From: Hymenoscyphus infarciens
Lineage: Eukaryota; Ascomycota; Leotiomycetes; Helotiales; Helotiaceae
NCBI GenBank assembly: GCA_001414345.1
Contig: LLCB01000124.1
Location: forward strand, 95,774 to 159,773
Direction: 5' to 3'
DNA: 64,000 bases
A program made the position numbers and the translations under genes. Shown in pieces: positions 20,676 through 32,622 of the stretch. Every line of letters starts with the position of its first letter. The stretch's first letter is position 1. The notes beneath the pieces are model-generated. The model saw only the letters and a list, made by a program, of their open reading frames with translations, was not told the origin of the DNA and searched no databases.

Positions 20676-23161
20676 GGTGGGCCGAACTCCGACGGACTGA
20701 GTGACTGGCTTTTGAGGTGTTTGAACTCTTGCCGGAAAAAGGTATTGTAGAAAGTGGAAAGGGCACTACGTATATACTAAGATCTCCCACTTTCCATTAC
20801 TAGGATTCATTCGGGACTTAAGGCAGTATATCTCCAACAGAGGTATTTCTACTAGTGGACAAACAGGAGTTAAGACGGGGATGTTGGGGGTAAAGCTAGG
20901 TTAAACAAGCATTTTTATGTCAGAAAGGTCGCTTGACAATACAAGTTTTGTCATCACATCGGTGTTACCAAAACAAGTATGAGCCATGATGAGCAAGAAT
21001 CAGCAACAATGCGCGGGGTAAGCTCAAACCCAGAAACGGCAAGAAACGCAGTCATCCTAACTTTCCCTCAAGATGTCAAAGTTGGTTGTGCTACAACAAC
21101 ATACAACGAGAATGACAATAGGGTTTTCTTAGATACACCTGCTTGGTTGCGATAACGAAAACATGTCCTTGTACAGTCTCTTGCGTAAGGTGCCGTTTTG
21201 TGTCACGTCTCTCCAATCATCATTTCGAAATTATATGTCCGCAAACAGTCACCCAGTTGTTGAAAGCGTAGGGCTCTACGGAGGATGAGAAGATCTTTTC
21301 CAAAATAGTGTCAGCATAGAGTCATTCGATTCGATGGTAACACCCCTTGGGTGAGACAGTGTTACGTTGAAGAGTCTGTCTGTAAGGAACATTCTACAAC
21401 TTTGATACTTAGTCACATCGCAAGGGTTCAGAAATGACTGGAAAAGACCTTTCCACTCAAGAGATGTACAGAGTGGAACCTGAGAATTCGAGTAAAATGC
21501 GGTCAATTTTCCTCTTCTGATGCAGTAACGGGGATGTAATAACATGGAACAAGATTCCAAATTACCTATGGTAGAAGCCTCGGAGAGGCATTTGATCGTT
21601 GTTTCATGGCGTACGAAGTAATTATATTCCTACGGAGTGCAGGCCAGCATTTAGCGTGCCATTCACGGTTGTTTTGCCTACACTGAGGTTGCGTTGTGTG
21701 ATGCTAGTGGGATGAAGCGCCACCCCCTGCGATTCAATTTTGAGGACGAAAAAGTGTATATATGGGAGGGCGAAGGGGGGGCGTTATGCTTGAGGAATTT
21801 CAGGGCTGAGTCGGTCGTTCCTTCCCTCGTCATGACGAGGCGTGAGTTCGTAATTCCATATCGCTCCTTCCCTCTGACAACCTCTCAACACGACACCTCA
21901 ATCTCGCATTACCTACCTAGGTACCTAGGTAGGTATCTTAGGTGGGCCGAACCCTTCACGCCTTCCCTGTGTGTTCTCTGCTGTCGCCATGGTGGTGTGA
22001 AGTCGAGGTCGTAAAAGGAAGGACCAACCAGGCCCGTTTAGAAAGTATTTCTTCACAACTTCGAGGCCAACGCCATCAAGATATTGGTAGATTTGCGCGA
22101 TTATTACTACTTCTATCCGAAGTCCATTGATTATTGATTATTTTTCTATGATATATTTCTGATTTCTGTCGAGGATAGGACTTGCCTCTTAGTACAGAGA
22201 CAGAGTGCAAAAGCATAGGGGCGTCACCGAGAAAACCCCGCCCCCTTTTACCATAAGTGCCAGCTCCTCATCAGGATTTTACAAACAATTTCTCATCCGG
22301 GAAAGACAGGCTACCTCTAATAAAATAAGACCCAAACTCCAACCCTTCAACATGCTCATCATTGCTATATCTCCCTCCCCACCGTTGGTGCTGCAGGGCG
22401 CTCGAGTCAGCACCCTCTACCGGGTTGGAAAAAAAAAACGCCCGTTTTTGAACTTTGTATACCCCGTACTGAAAGGCAAGTTCTGTACTCTGTATAAATT
22501 AGAAAATTATACAAAAAATACGTATAGACTCTAGACAAACCTTTTAATGAGTATACCAGTTCTTGAAGTTTTTAATCACGTTGTTGTTGTGCTGTCTTTC
22601 AAAGATACGAAAAAAGGACGCGAGAGGAAACCCGGACGTTTTTTTCTTCTACCCCATGCCCGGACTCAGGGACTCACAAAAAATGCCTCAATATTGAGAA
22701 TAAACCCCAAAGGCTACCGAATTAGCTATCAAGGATTCTTTGAGATTTTTAAAGTATTTTTCTACTCTCTTTCCACTAACCGTGGTTGTTTTATTAGTGT
22801 AGTAATAAAATACGCGTTTTTCGTTCCCCTTTCCTCCCCCCCCCACATTTGAGCTCCACGACGCTAAAAGCAGCGTCCATTTTCTCACTTCAGCTTGCTA
22901 GTATAGTAAAGCTTCCTCTTCCGAACTTCCGAAAGAGAGAGCTGCTGCATTTAGTGCTACGGGTGTAACTCAAATGAGTAAAACACATCTTCTAGTTATA
23001 ACGGGCGGGTGCCACCGACGTAAAGTCCCGACATGTAACGATCATTGCTACAATTTCTCAATGCAGTGGCGTTCTCCAGCAACAAGTTGTTGACAGAAGG
23101 TAAATATTTATGTCCCTTGTCAATTCCGTTGTCCTCCTTCAAATTTTAATACACAATCAAA
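20676..23161. other. 2.5-kb intergenic region without a supported gene
   Basis: Short frames on both strands (for example 21276-21560 minus, 21694-22014 plus, 22205-22534 plus, 22547-22852 plus) show no recognisable domains. The region includes a 26-nt perfect palindrome at 21910-21935 and several homopolymer runs near 22430 and 22840. The last 100 bp carries the promoter of the GMC oxidoreductase. Confidence 0.5.
21910..21935. repeat. 26-nt perfect palindrome built from ACCTAGGT
   Basis: The sequence is its own reverse complement over 26 nt and is built from CCTACCTAGG and ACCTAGGTAGG words. It could be a cruciform-prone site or a decayed simple repeat. No gene boundary gives it an obvious function. 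Confidence 0.8.
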
Positions 23162-25413
23162 ATGCAGCGCTTGTTCTGCCTTTCTCTGCTGACCCTTTTC
23201 TCTAGTCGCGTTAATGCCATTGGGACATATGGATTCTCTGGATCCTACCTCACTGGCTCCTACTTTGGAGTTCCCCTAAAGAACCAGACCTATGACTATG
23301 TAGTCGTCGGTGGCGGGACAGCAGGCCTGGTCGTTGCAACTCGCCTTGCTGAAAATCCAAATGTGACCGTTGCGGTCGTAGAACCTGGCAGTTTCTATGA
23401 AATCAGTAATGGGAACCAGAGTCAAATACCATTTTACTCGACTGTGTATGTCAGCAAAGATCCGCAGGATGTTCAGCCATTGATCGATTGGGAGTTACTC
23501 ACTGTTCCTCAGCCAGTAAGGCTTTCCTTCCGATTCTCTGAGCTGCAAGTATTCACAGCTAACACACTTGAAAAGCAACTTGGTAACCAAATTATACATT
23601 ATGCGCAAGGGAAATGCCTTGGGGGAAGTTCGGCGAGGAATCAGTTGATCTATCACAGGTAAGTCTTCTTTTCTTTCTCTATCACGGGCATTTCTAACAT
23701 ATTCGTAGAGGGTCTGCTGGATCGTACGATCGATGGGCTGAGCAAGTAGGCGACGAAGGATTTGCTTGGAAGAATATCCTTCCATACTTCCAAAAGTCCG
23801 TCAACTTCACAACTCCAAATGCTTCGAAGAGACCTATCAATGCTACCACGCCGGGCTTGTATAACACAACCGCTTACAATGCTACTGGTGGTCCACTTCA
23901 TGTCTCCTATCCGAACGGAGCTTTGGGAATTTCTTCCTACGCCCAGGACGCTTTCACTGCCGCTGGGTTTCTAATTTCGGACGGTTTTAGTGATGGTGTT
24001 TTAAATGGATCTACCTGGACTCCTTTCACAGTTGATCCAGATACTCAGATTAGAAGCTCCTCCGAAGCTTCCTTCTTACAGCAGAGTTTTGATAGTTCTA
24101 GGCTGAACTTGAAGATTTATCAATCTACTCAAGGTATGAACATCCTTTTCAATGGCAACAATACCGCGACAGGCGTGAATGTCTCAACCATGGGTATGCC
24201 ATACACTCTTAACGCTCGTAAAGAGGTTATTATCAGTGCTGGAGCAGTAAGTTTGAGTCGTTCAGAGGTTGACAACATATCTGACATTTGTTAGTTTCAC
24301 TCTCCTCAGCTTCTTATGGTGAGTGGCATTGGTCCAGCGGAGACATTACGGAACCTCAACATCTCTATAATTGCCGACCGACCTGGTGTTGGCCAAAACA
24401 TGCATGTTAGTATTCAAAATATGTGACTTTCTTCTGGCACCAACTCATCTTTTGCAGGACACAGCCAACATCGGCGGAGTTTCCTTCCCAGTTAACACTC
24501 TCTCCACAACAACCATTGGGAACGATCCAGCGCTGCTAGCACAAGCAACACAAGACTACCTCACAAACCAAACGGGTATTCTTGGAGTTGGTTCAGGGGA
24601 TTACATCGGTTTGTTATATTTCTCCTCATTAACATCCTCGTCTAATTCCTTCCAGGCTGGGAAAACTTCCCCTCCTCCTACCGCGCAAACTTCTCTGCCG
24701 CCACACAAGAACATCTCTCCACCCTTCCGCCCGACTGGCCAGAAGTAGAATACGTAGTCAACGGTGGCGCGGGCTCACTCGAAGTAGCATCCAGCAGCGG
24801 CATAAACTACGCTTCCATCGGCGGCCTTCTCATTGCCACAAAATCTCGCGGAAACGTGACAATTTCATCAAACAGCATGCTTGATAAACCTGTCATCAGC
24901 GTGAACTGGTTACTTGATCCTGTCGATCAGGAAATGGCAGTTGGCGCTTATAGAAGGGCGAGAGAGATTTGGAGTAAATTTAATTCGAGTGTTATTACTG
25001 GACCGGAAGCTGCGCCTGGGGGGAATTATACGAGTTATGGGGATATTTTGGGGTATATACAGACGAAGGGTGTTAGTGCTATTCATCATGCGACTTCTAC
25101 TTGTGAGTTTCGCCAGTTTTTTAATGATATCCCGACTTATAATGGAGGTATTTGAAGGGGACATGGGCTGACGGAAAATAGGCATGATGGGGAAAGCTAA
25201 TGATACTATGGCTGTGGTGGATTCTCATGGTATGGTCTATGGTGTACAGAATCTGAGGGTGATTGACTCTTCCTCATTTGCATTTACACCTCCCGGTCAT
25301 ACCCAGGGAGCGACTTGTAAGTTTCTCCTCAACGTGTCGCTAGATAGGCTTGCTGACAAGTGATAGATGCACATGCAGAGAAGTTGGTAGACGATATCAA
25401 GAAGGGATTCTGA
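23162..25413 (+). CDS. Secreted GMC oxidoreductase (aryl-alcohol oxidase/choline dehydrogenase-like)
   Basis: Eight exons give 621 residues: 23162-23515, 23576-23658, 23709-24246, 24295-24405, 24458-24608, 24656-25102, 25182-25316 and 25367-25413. There is an N-terminal signal peptide ([19 protein letters not shown]). The Rossmann FAD motif [17 protein letters not shown] is near residue 49. GMC signature 1 is [18 protein letters not shown]; signature 2 ([16 protein letters not shown]) spans an exon junction. Both catalytic-site histidines are present: AIHHATSTC and [10 protein letters not shown]. The first intron is 60 nt and in frame with no stops, so retention would insert 20 residues ahead of the second FAD motif; homologues lack that insert. 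Likely substrates are aromatic alcohols or sugars, producing hydrogen peroxide. Confidence 0.9.
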
Positions 25414-25491
25414 GACGGGAAAAGATATTACATTGTAAATCAGTCATACGATCCAAGCCTAGATTTTTGCATTGTTCTCTCCCAACACGTT

Positions 25492-27629
25492 CTACTCTAT
25501 ACTCGATCGTTCCTCCTCGGCTTTACTCTCCTTCTTAGCATCCCGTCTAAACCCAAAATGAATCCCAACATACATCGCCAACGCAACAAGAGCAAAACCT
25601 AGATACAGCTTGGCACCAATTTGCCAATGGGGTGCTTGAGAAGCGGGATAAACCCCGAGGGGGACAAAAGCACTTTGGATGTACGAAAGTATTGTCCCGC
25701 TGGCAAAGAGGACGGTACGAAGTTCAGGTTCGGCTTCCATGTTTTGAGATGCCCATGCTGTGAGCAGCATTGTTGCGACACTGTATGACGTTAGAAAGAA
25801 AAAGATAAGATGAGTGGTATGAAAAAGATTGGACTTACGCTCCGACGTAATTTAGGTACCATCCTGCCATGTATGCTTGCTGGTTTGTCGGACGAATTAT
25901 CAAAATGATGAGGGATGTGATATTTATACCCTGCAGAAGGTTAGCATCCGGAAAGTCTTTGGTGAAAGCAGAAGGTACTCACTGAGTGTGCAAGCAAAAA
26001 TGGCAGTCGAACACCGAAGTGGTCGCTGAACCCACTGAACAAGAGTTCACAAACGAGTTGAAGTGCTTGACCAGCAATGGGAAGATAATTGAGCATTGCG
26101 ATGGTACTTTCATCTTGTTAGCCGATTATCTCTTGCTTTGATCGCTATATGCTTACTATTTTGTTTTCCCATTGGAGTTTTTAAGAGACTTGAGCCATAA
26201 GTTAAAGTAGCCAGATGGGGTAGTGTTGCCACCAATTGCCCAGGCGACTAAGCAAGATTAGCAGGCTTTCTGGAATAAAGAAAGGGGCTTCTTACTCGCA
26301 ATAGCCCATAATTGCCAAAAGGTGAAGCATCGCAAAAAGCTTTTGACTGTGATGGCTGTCTGTGGTTTACGGCCCACTCGGCGGGAACGAGCGAGAGCAA
26401 TTTCTGTGCACTCGTGTTAGTTTGACGAAATCATGGAAGATCAGGGGAAAGCGTACCTATATGTCTTGGCTTCAGATAGAACTTTGAGAGTGGATTTTGT
26501 CTTTCGGGCTATTTTCTTCTCAGCACGATATTGGCCTGGACGTTCTTTGATGACTTACAAATCCCGGTAGAAGGAGGAACGCACATAGAGCTATAAAAAT
26601 AGTACAGACACCCTGTTGTAGTTAGTCACGATTCTGGAATCTGCTTTTGGGAAGACTCACGTTGATGATGAATGCCCATCGCCAACCAGTTCTACCCAAT
26701 GCCCCTTCCAAGTTTGTGGAGAGTGCGCCTTGCATGGCTCCAGACATCATGGCTCCGACAGGCTGAGCGATGTTGTAGAGACTCATACGGAGAGCTACTT
26801 CGTGGGGTAGATACCATTGACTGAAAGTCCGCCGTGTTAAACCATAGACTCGAAACGCAGGATTTGAAAAGAAATATCTACCTGATGAGGGTGAAATATC
26901 CCGGCCAAGCGCAGCCTTCAAAAAAGCCTATGAGAAAGCGAAGACCATAAACCTGGCAAGAGATTAATTCAATCGTTACTTCACCCGAATGACAAAGATA
27001 CGGAGCATTACCTGCTGAGATTTTGTTACCGTAGACAAGCAGCAAGTCAATATTCCCCACATGACCTTTCGTTACTATCAGCTAAATAACCCACGAATGC
27101 GGCGAGACCTAAATATACCTCACACCCTGGTAACCAAATCGAAGGTCCAATATAAGAGATAACGATGCACGAAGGATAAAGCATAAGAATATACCCAATG
27201 CTATAAATTGTCAGACGACCATCTTAAGAGACAAATAGGGCGCTTACTTGAAATAAGTGGTGAAATAATTGAGTTCATTTCCATACAGACTGAGATCCTC
27301 TTTCATACCCGAAACATAAGCATTGCTCTGTTCGCCTTGTTAATACTTTAGATCGCGTAAGAGAAAATGGGGGATAGTACGATGTTGGTCTGGTCAAGGT
27401 ACTTGAAAGCATAAGCTAGAAAACCAATGATCATGAATCCTAAATCAAGTCGCCATACCTAATTAACAATTAGAAACCAAACTTAACACTTCAAGAAGTA
27501 ACCTACAAATGCCCTCTCTTCCTTTGGATCAATAGCGTGCAAGGGTTGTGATTCAACGGGAGTAAGTGGCTCATCGAAGACTTTCTCATCAACCCTATTG
27601 ATGGTAGTACTAGGGTCCTTGGCCGCCAT
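25492..27629 (-). CDS. MFS permease, pantothenate/allantoate (Dal5/Liz1-like) family
   Basis: Start at the ATG at 27629 (MAAKDPSTTINRVDEK). The gene is heavily interrupted, with at least eight short introns. Recoverable segments include [41 protein letters not shown] (a hallmark of the Fen2/Liz1/Dal5 group), VYGLRFLIGFFEGCAWPGYF, GWRWAFIIN and the last exon with two helices ending in a charged tail (KKESKAEEERSSIE). Members import anionic vitamins, ureides or organic acids with protons across the plasma membrane. The substrate cannot be inferred from the sequence. A downstream neighbour of the GMC gene, converging tail to tail with about 80 bp between stops. Confidence 0.82.
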
Positions 27630-28125
27630 TTCAGCATATAACTTTTTGTTATCGCTGGTTCTCAAACACAAGCAGATGGCCTGAGAAGATGATATGAAAA
27701 ATGGGCAAACCTTAAAAGAGAAAATCCATTTTTATTTGTACTTCACACCATTTTTTTCTGGAACGAGAATAGTAAGGATAGCATCAAAAATGCCGATGAA
27801 GACGTGCTTGGTATAGACCCACATTTCTACGGGTCAACCGCGCAATGAACCACGCCGACGGGAGAATTTGGGGGATTGACGATAGAAAAGAGCAAATACC
27901 ATACCACTTGGGTAAGTATATAAGTATCCTTTGGTTTAAACGCGTACGGTGACCCGGATTGTAGCGGACATTTACCGCTAAATACCAAATCTAGAATCTA
28001 AACCCCCTGGTCGAGTCCCGTCCCCCCCACCTTCGTGGCTGGCTGGGCCGCTTCTAGATGAACCTGAACGAAGAGATTATATACGATGCAATAAAAAGAA
28101 CTCAATCAATTCCTAACTTCCATCA

Positions 28126-29693
28126 TCAAAATGTAGCAAGGAGCCAAAAGCCAGCAACAACCAACATCGACAAGCCCAAGCTACTGCCCTCAATCCGACC
28201 ACTACCCGCCCCTTTAAAAACACTCTGCGTTACATTCGCCGCAGGCGTGGCCGACGTCCCAGCAACAACCTTTGTATTATTCGACCCCCCGGTTCTCATA
28301 CCAACCAGACATTGCGTGACAATATCCTGATCCACAAAACTCCCATTCGAACCCTTGGGTGTCATCGTCAAATTATACGATAGCGGGGAGAACCCGCCAG
28401 CTGCCCATCCAGTGTACCCCAGATAAACATCTGAATTATCGTTGATGAATTTCATCGTCGCGCAAAAATTGGTGAGACACTGTGAAGTAAGATCATCAGT
28501 AAGAGTCTACAATTGCATAAACGAAGCTCGATAACTTACAGAAGTAGTATTCCCTCCACCCGTCTCACTCAAAATGGCCTGTCTCCCATTCGCCTTCAAG
28601 AATTTCGCCAACGGCATGAAGGTATCAGTGACATGATCAGAAGTACATTCCAAGTGGGTTCCACTCCCGTCAGAATCAAGATACTTGTGGACATCAAAGA
28701 TGAGACTGGTATTGCTCCCATCCAAATTATGAACCGTACTTAGATTCCCAGCAGAACCGTTACTGACAAAGGTTTGCGCACCGGTGAAATCATTTCCGGG
28801 TAGTAAGATCATTTGTGTAGTAGCTCCTGCTTTGCGAATGGCTGTTACTGCAGCTTGTACCGTCGCAGCCCATATTTTCAGGTCCGGGATGTCATGGGGT
28901 TCGTTCATGATTCCAAAAATCACATTTTGTTGAGTCGCATACTGAGAAATTGAGTTAGTCAGGGAAATGAGAGACGAGGATAGGATTAAAATACCTTCGT
29001 AGCAATCTGCGACCACAAGTTTGCGAAATCATCATTGCTTGGTCCCCCTTGACCTATTATCTTATTGTTGAAGCGAGCGTAATTGTGGACATCGATAATA
29101 CATTTCGCGCCCGTCCCAAGACATGCCTGAACCAGTTGATCGTATTGCCCAAAGCTACTGGCATCTAGTGTCCCCGAAGCTGCCGCGTTCGTTCGAGTGC
29201 TGTTCCATCCCAAGGTACCATTCATGGGCGTGGTCGAGTTTCCTTGGATTGAAGCTCGGTTTGTCGAATTACTCTTACCGCTCGAAGGAGCTTCGGTGCT
29301 GTTGATTAAAAATTGCCAGCTGACAGCTATAAAGAAATATTAAAACTGACTTCTCCGCGCCAAAACGGGAACTTACGCAATCGAAATGTGTTTAAACCAT
29401 CATCATTAACGAAATGTTGCATCTGCCCAGCTCCATCCACGCCACTGAGAGATTTCAGCGGACCTTGCGCATTCTTTAAAGTGGCAGTTCCCTAGTAGCG
29501 TTAGAAATCGACAACCAGCCCTGGATCATCTTACTTACAGTAATTTCAGCACCAAAATCAAAGCCCGCAATATTGACACCCTAAAATAATTAGCAACGAA
29601 CCAATTTTCCAGACAATCGAGGGACCAACGAACAGCCAACGAAGACACAGCTCCCACAGACACGACGCTACAAAAGAATGGAAGAAGAAACAT
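28126..29693 (-). CDS. GH5 endo-beta-1,4-glucanase, GPI-anchored-like
   Basis: Start at the ATG at 29693 with a signal peptide (MFLLPFFCSVVSVGAVSSLA), followed after an intron by GVNIAGFDFGAEIT. The catalytic acid/base is in IFGIMNEPHD, the nucleophile in ILSETGGG; further conserved parts are CIIDVHNYARF, FDVHKYLDSDGSGTH and GYTGWAAG. This pattern fits GH5 subfamily 5 cellulases. The C-terminus has a Ser/Gly-rich linker then a hydrophobic tail (GLSMLVVAGFWLLATF), suggesting a GPI signal. About six introns, each short. Acts on cellulose or mixed-linked glucan outside the cell. Confidence 0.87.
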
Positions 29694-30626
29694 CGCCAGC
29701 GACTATATTTAATTAAAAAGCGATTGCAAAAAAGAGCGCGTGGAAAGGACTGGATTGATCTGATCACCAATCCGAAAGATCAGTCGATGCAGCGGCACTT
29801 GGGATGATAAGGGAATGAAATCCACAGACGACGTCAGAGATTGGAAGGAATAAGAGCACTTAGCCTATCCAACGCCAGACGATCGGCGTGTGATGAAGCT
29901 TAATTCCTCGAGTATGCAATGCATTCAAGTTCCAACGGCAATGCTTATTCTACCATCCAATAACATCGGTCACTTGACGACCCAAATGTGGGGAGCCTCC
30001 CGCCGAAGGTTCACCTCCAGGAACGGTAGGCAGCCAATCCGTCCGTTGATGCATGATGTGCAGGTCTACTGTGTTAAAAAGACTGAAAACTGAGACTGTT
30101 CCTGCTTTGGATTGAGCACGGATGATGGGATTTCGGGTTACTCCTCGGTTTCGCTAATCGGGAGATCCCCCACGAACCTACTCCCGAGACGGGTTCAAGA
30201 ACTGGTACGGAGTAGTCCGTAGATCACTTACATTATTCCCGCTCGTGGTGGTGGAAGTTCTGAGACTTGTGTGAGTAGAAATATTGGTAGAATTCACGTC
30301 ACCTGTATCAACCAAGTATTCTCCACGGAATCCCGAGGGTTGTCGTTTTTCCCTCACAAAACGTTCCTCCATACCCCCACCAGGGGGTGTCAGAACTCGT
30401 GGTAGAGGCGTTTCCTCACCAAAAACAATGGTAATAAAAAACTACAACAGTTAAAGAAAAAGTATGTAGTTGGAGGTGGAGTAGCAACTACACTTATTAA
30501 AAACATATGCTTCGCTTTTATTACAAAGGTGTAGGTCAAAAAGAGAATAAGGTAAAACCCGATTATTTTGGTGGGGTTTTGGGGTGCTCTGCCACGAATT
30601 CCGACACCCCCTGGTGCCCCTCCAGT
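29694..30626. other. Intergenic region with a fungal-type palindromic motif
   Basis: No gene is supported. An imperfect 16-nt palindrome, TACGGAGTAGTCCGTA, lies at 30206-30221 (14 of 16 positions symmetric). It resembles a TACGGAGTACTCCGTA-type word that I recall as frequent in filamentous-fungus intergenic DNA. Promoter of the GH5 gene lies at its left end. Confidence 0.5.
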
Positions 30627-32037
30627 TCAATTGTGTTCCACCTCGAATATTACCTTTTGAACCATGGCCTTATTGAAGATGTCATATCCCTCGACCGCTT
30701 GACTGTTGACCAGGATCTTGGTGTCAGTTTACTTCTCCCCAAGGAATGTCAAAAGACCACAAGCATTGCTGGAATAAAAAAAACTTACCTCATCGGCATT
30801 ATTTTATCGGTCATGAAGCTACCTAAGTTAGTATAACCACAAGCGACCTCAGCGACGAAACTTACTCCAGGAGATGCTGGTTCTTCTTCAACACCTCGAG
30901 CGCTTGAGGGAAAATGCCTGGAGAATGTCAGTCCAAATCAACAAGCAGGGAACTAAAAACCGAACTTACTCCTCACAGGGCATCTTCCCATCTGTATCCT
31001 CAAATTCTTGCCATACGCCTCAGTCCCAGACCACGGAATTTCCCCATTATGAACCCCAAAACTGGAGATGGTACCCCAAGGTCTCAAAAGATCAAATCCA
31101 GTTCTCAAAGCATCTGAGTGTCCGACACCCTCAATCACTGCATCAGCCCCTCTCCCATTCGTCAACTCTTTCACTCTCGCCACCAATTCTGAGAAGGGTC
31201 AGCCACTTCATTCCACCAAAACAGTATCAAGCACCTACCAGCTTCACTAGTCTGATCATTGAAAACCTCAGCACCAAGTTTCTTCGCCAGCGCCAACCTA
31301 CTCTCCACCCTATCAATAGCAATAACAACCTTCGGCTTATACTCAAGAGCATTAATAAGTGCACACAACCCCACAGGTCCACACCCAATCAAAACAACCA
31401 CACTCTGACTTATAGTTTCCTGATCAAATCCCTTAAACGCGTTCGCCGCCGCAAAATAACCGGTCGGAAAGATATCAGCCATCAACACCAATTTCTTTTC
31501 GTCGATTCCCTCTGGGGCCTTCACAGCTGTGGCATCCGCCAATGGCACTCGCATGTATTCCGCCTGACCACCATCTAGGAGCGGACAACCGAATAGAAGG
31601 GATTTTTCACATCGCGAAGAGTATCCTTGGAGACAGTAGAAACACTCGCCACAAGAGACTGTAAAAGGCATCACGACAGTGTCGCCCTTCTTATGGTTTT
31701 TAACCGATGACCCAAGTTCCACCACCTCGCCGGTAGTTTCGTGACCCTGTGGAATGTTAAATCAACACACACGCCAGCGAAAGTGCCCACTTACCATGAC
31801 GAAGTCTGGTGCACTCGGCTGATGCCCTCGAAAAACATGAAGCTCGCTATGGGCAGTCAGGTGATGTAAAATGATAAGGGAACTTCCATGTTGCTCGACT
31901 TACCTCCCGCATAGTGCCGAGTATTTAACCTTGACAATAATATCGGTTGAATCGATGATCTTGGGAATAGGCCGGTCCTCGATCTGGACATTCAGTGTGC
32001 CCTTCAGGACAATGGCCTTCATTGTATCTTTCGCCAT
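30627..32037 (-). CDS. Zinc-dependent alcohol dehydrogenase, MDR superfamily
   Basis: Start at the ATG at 32037 (MAKDTMKAIVLKG). Exons join: KVKYSALCGRELHVFRGHQPSAP with the catalytic-zinc cysteine, GHETTGEVVELGS with the second zinc residue, the structural-zinc cysteines in CGECFYCLQGYSSRCEKS, then the NAD(P) Rossmann motif IGCGPVGLCALINA followed by AIDRVESRL. The C-terminal exons end ...HLLDFMTDKIMPM, SQAVEGYDIFNKA and VQKVIFEVEHN with a stop at 30627. At least five short introns. The reaction is alcohol/aldehyde interconversion; the sequence around the active site does not settle the substrate. It is divergent to the lactonase-like gene at 32623, with 585 bp between them. Confidence 0.85.
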
Positions 32038-32622
32038 GCTGAGAGTGGGGTGAGTGAGAAGAAAAGGGAAACTTGGAGCTTCCAAAGTAGGTTAAAGCAG
32101 AAGGAAGTAGATAACAACTCTTAAATAGAAAAATGCCCTTTAAAAAACGAGTCGCAATGATGCACAGAATATTGAATCGGAAAGAAAGTTACAGCATGCA
32201 GTGAAGCCAATTGATGCGGGGTAATCCAGCCATGTGGCACTCCACCGGAGAGACTGTAGTCCAAAGATGGGTTTCAGAATGAGTACGAGATCAACTGCTG
32301 GTTCCGGGGAACCAAGCTTTCTTCCAATAATTACACAATACGAAAGTTATTGCCTAATCAGCCATTTTCATGACCCCGACAAAGCAATGGAATATGGGGA
32401 GGTGATAAAAGGCATACAATTTGCGAAGACTTGAACATAGGTGGTGCAGGTGGAGTAAACTGAGCCCCACATACGTCACAAGACTAATGTCGCTGTGTTA
32501 CACAGATAATTACCCAACTTTTCTGACAGTGTAAAGGACACATCAATTCTAAGCCTCATATACAAGTGGCACACAGTAGAAACATACGATTTTCAATTTC
32601 CAACGAAAGAACCGAATTGGCC

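Noticed and set aside
21276..22852. Several frames of 60-109 residues between the tannase and GMC genes
   Set aside because: No domains and no conserved composition; treated as non-coding.
30874..31578. Plus-strand frame of 234 residues
   Set aside because: Antisense shadow of the zinc alcohol dehydrogenase, whose zinc and NAD motifs are on the minus strand.
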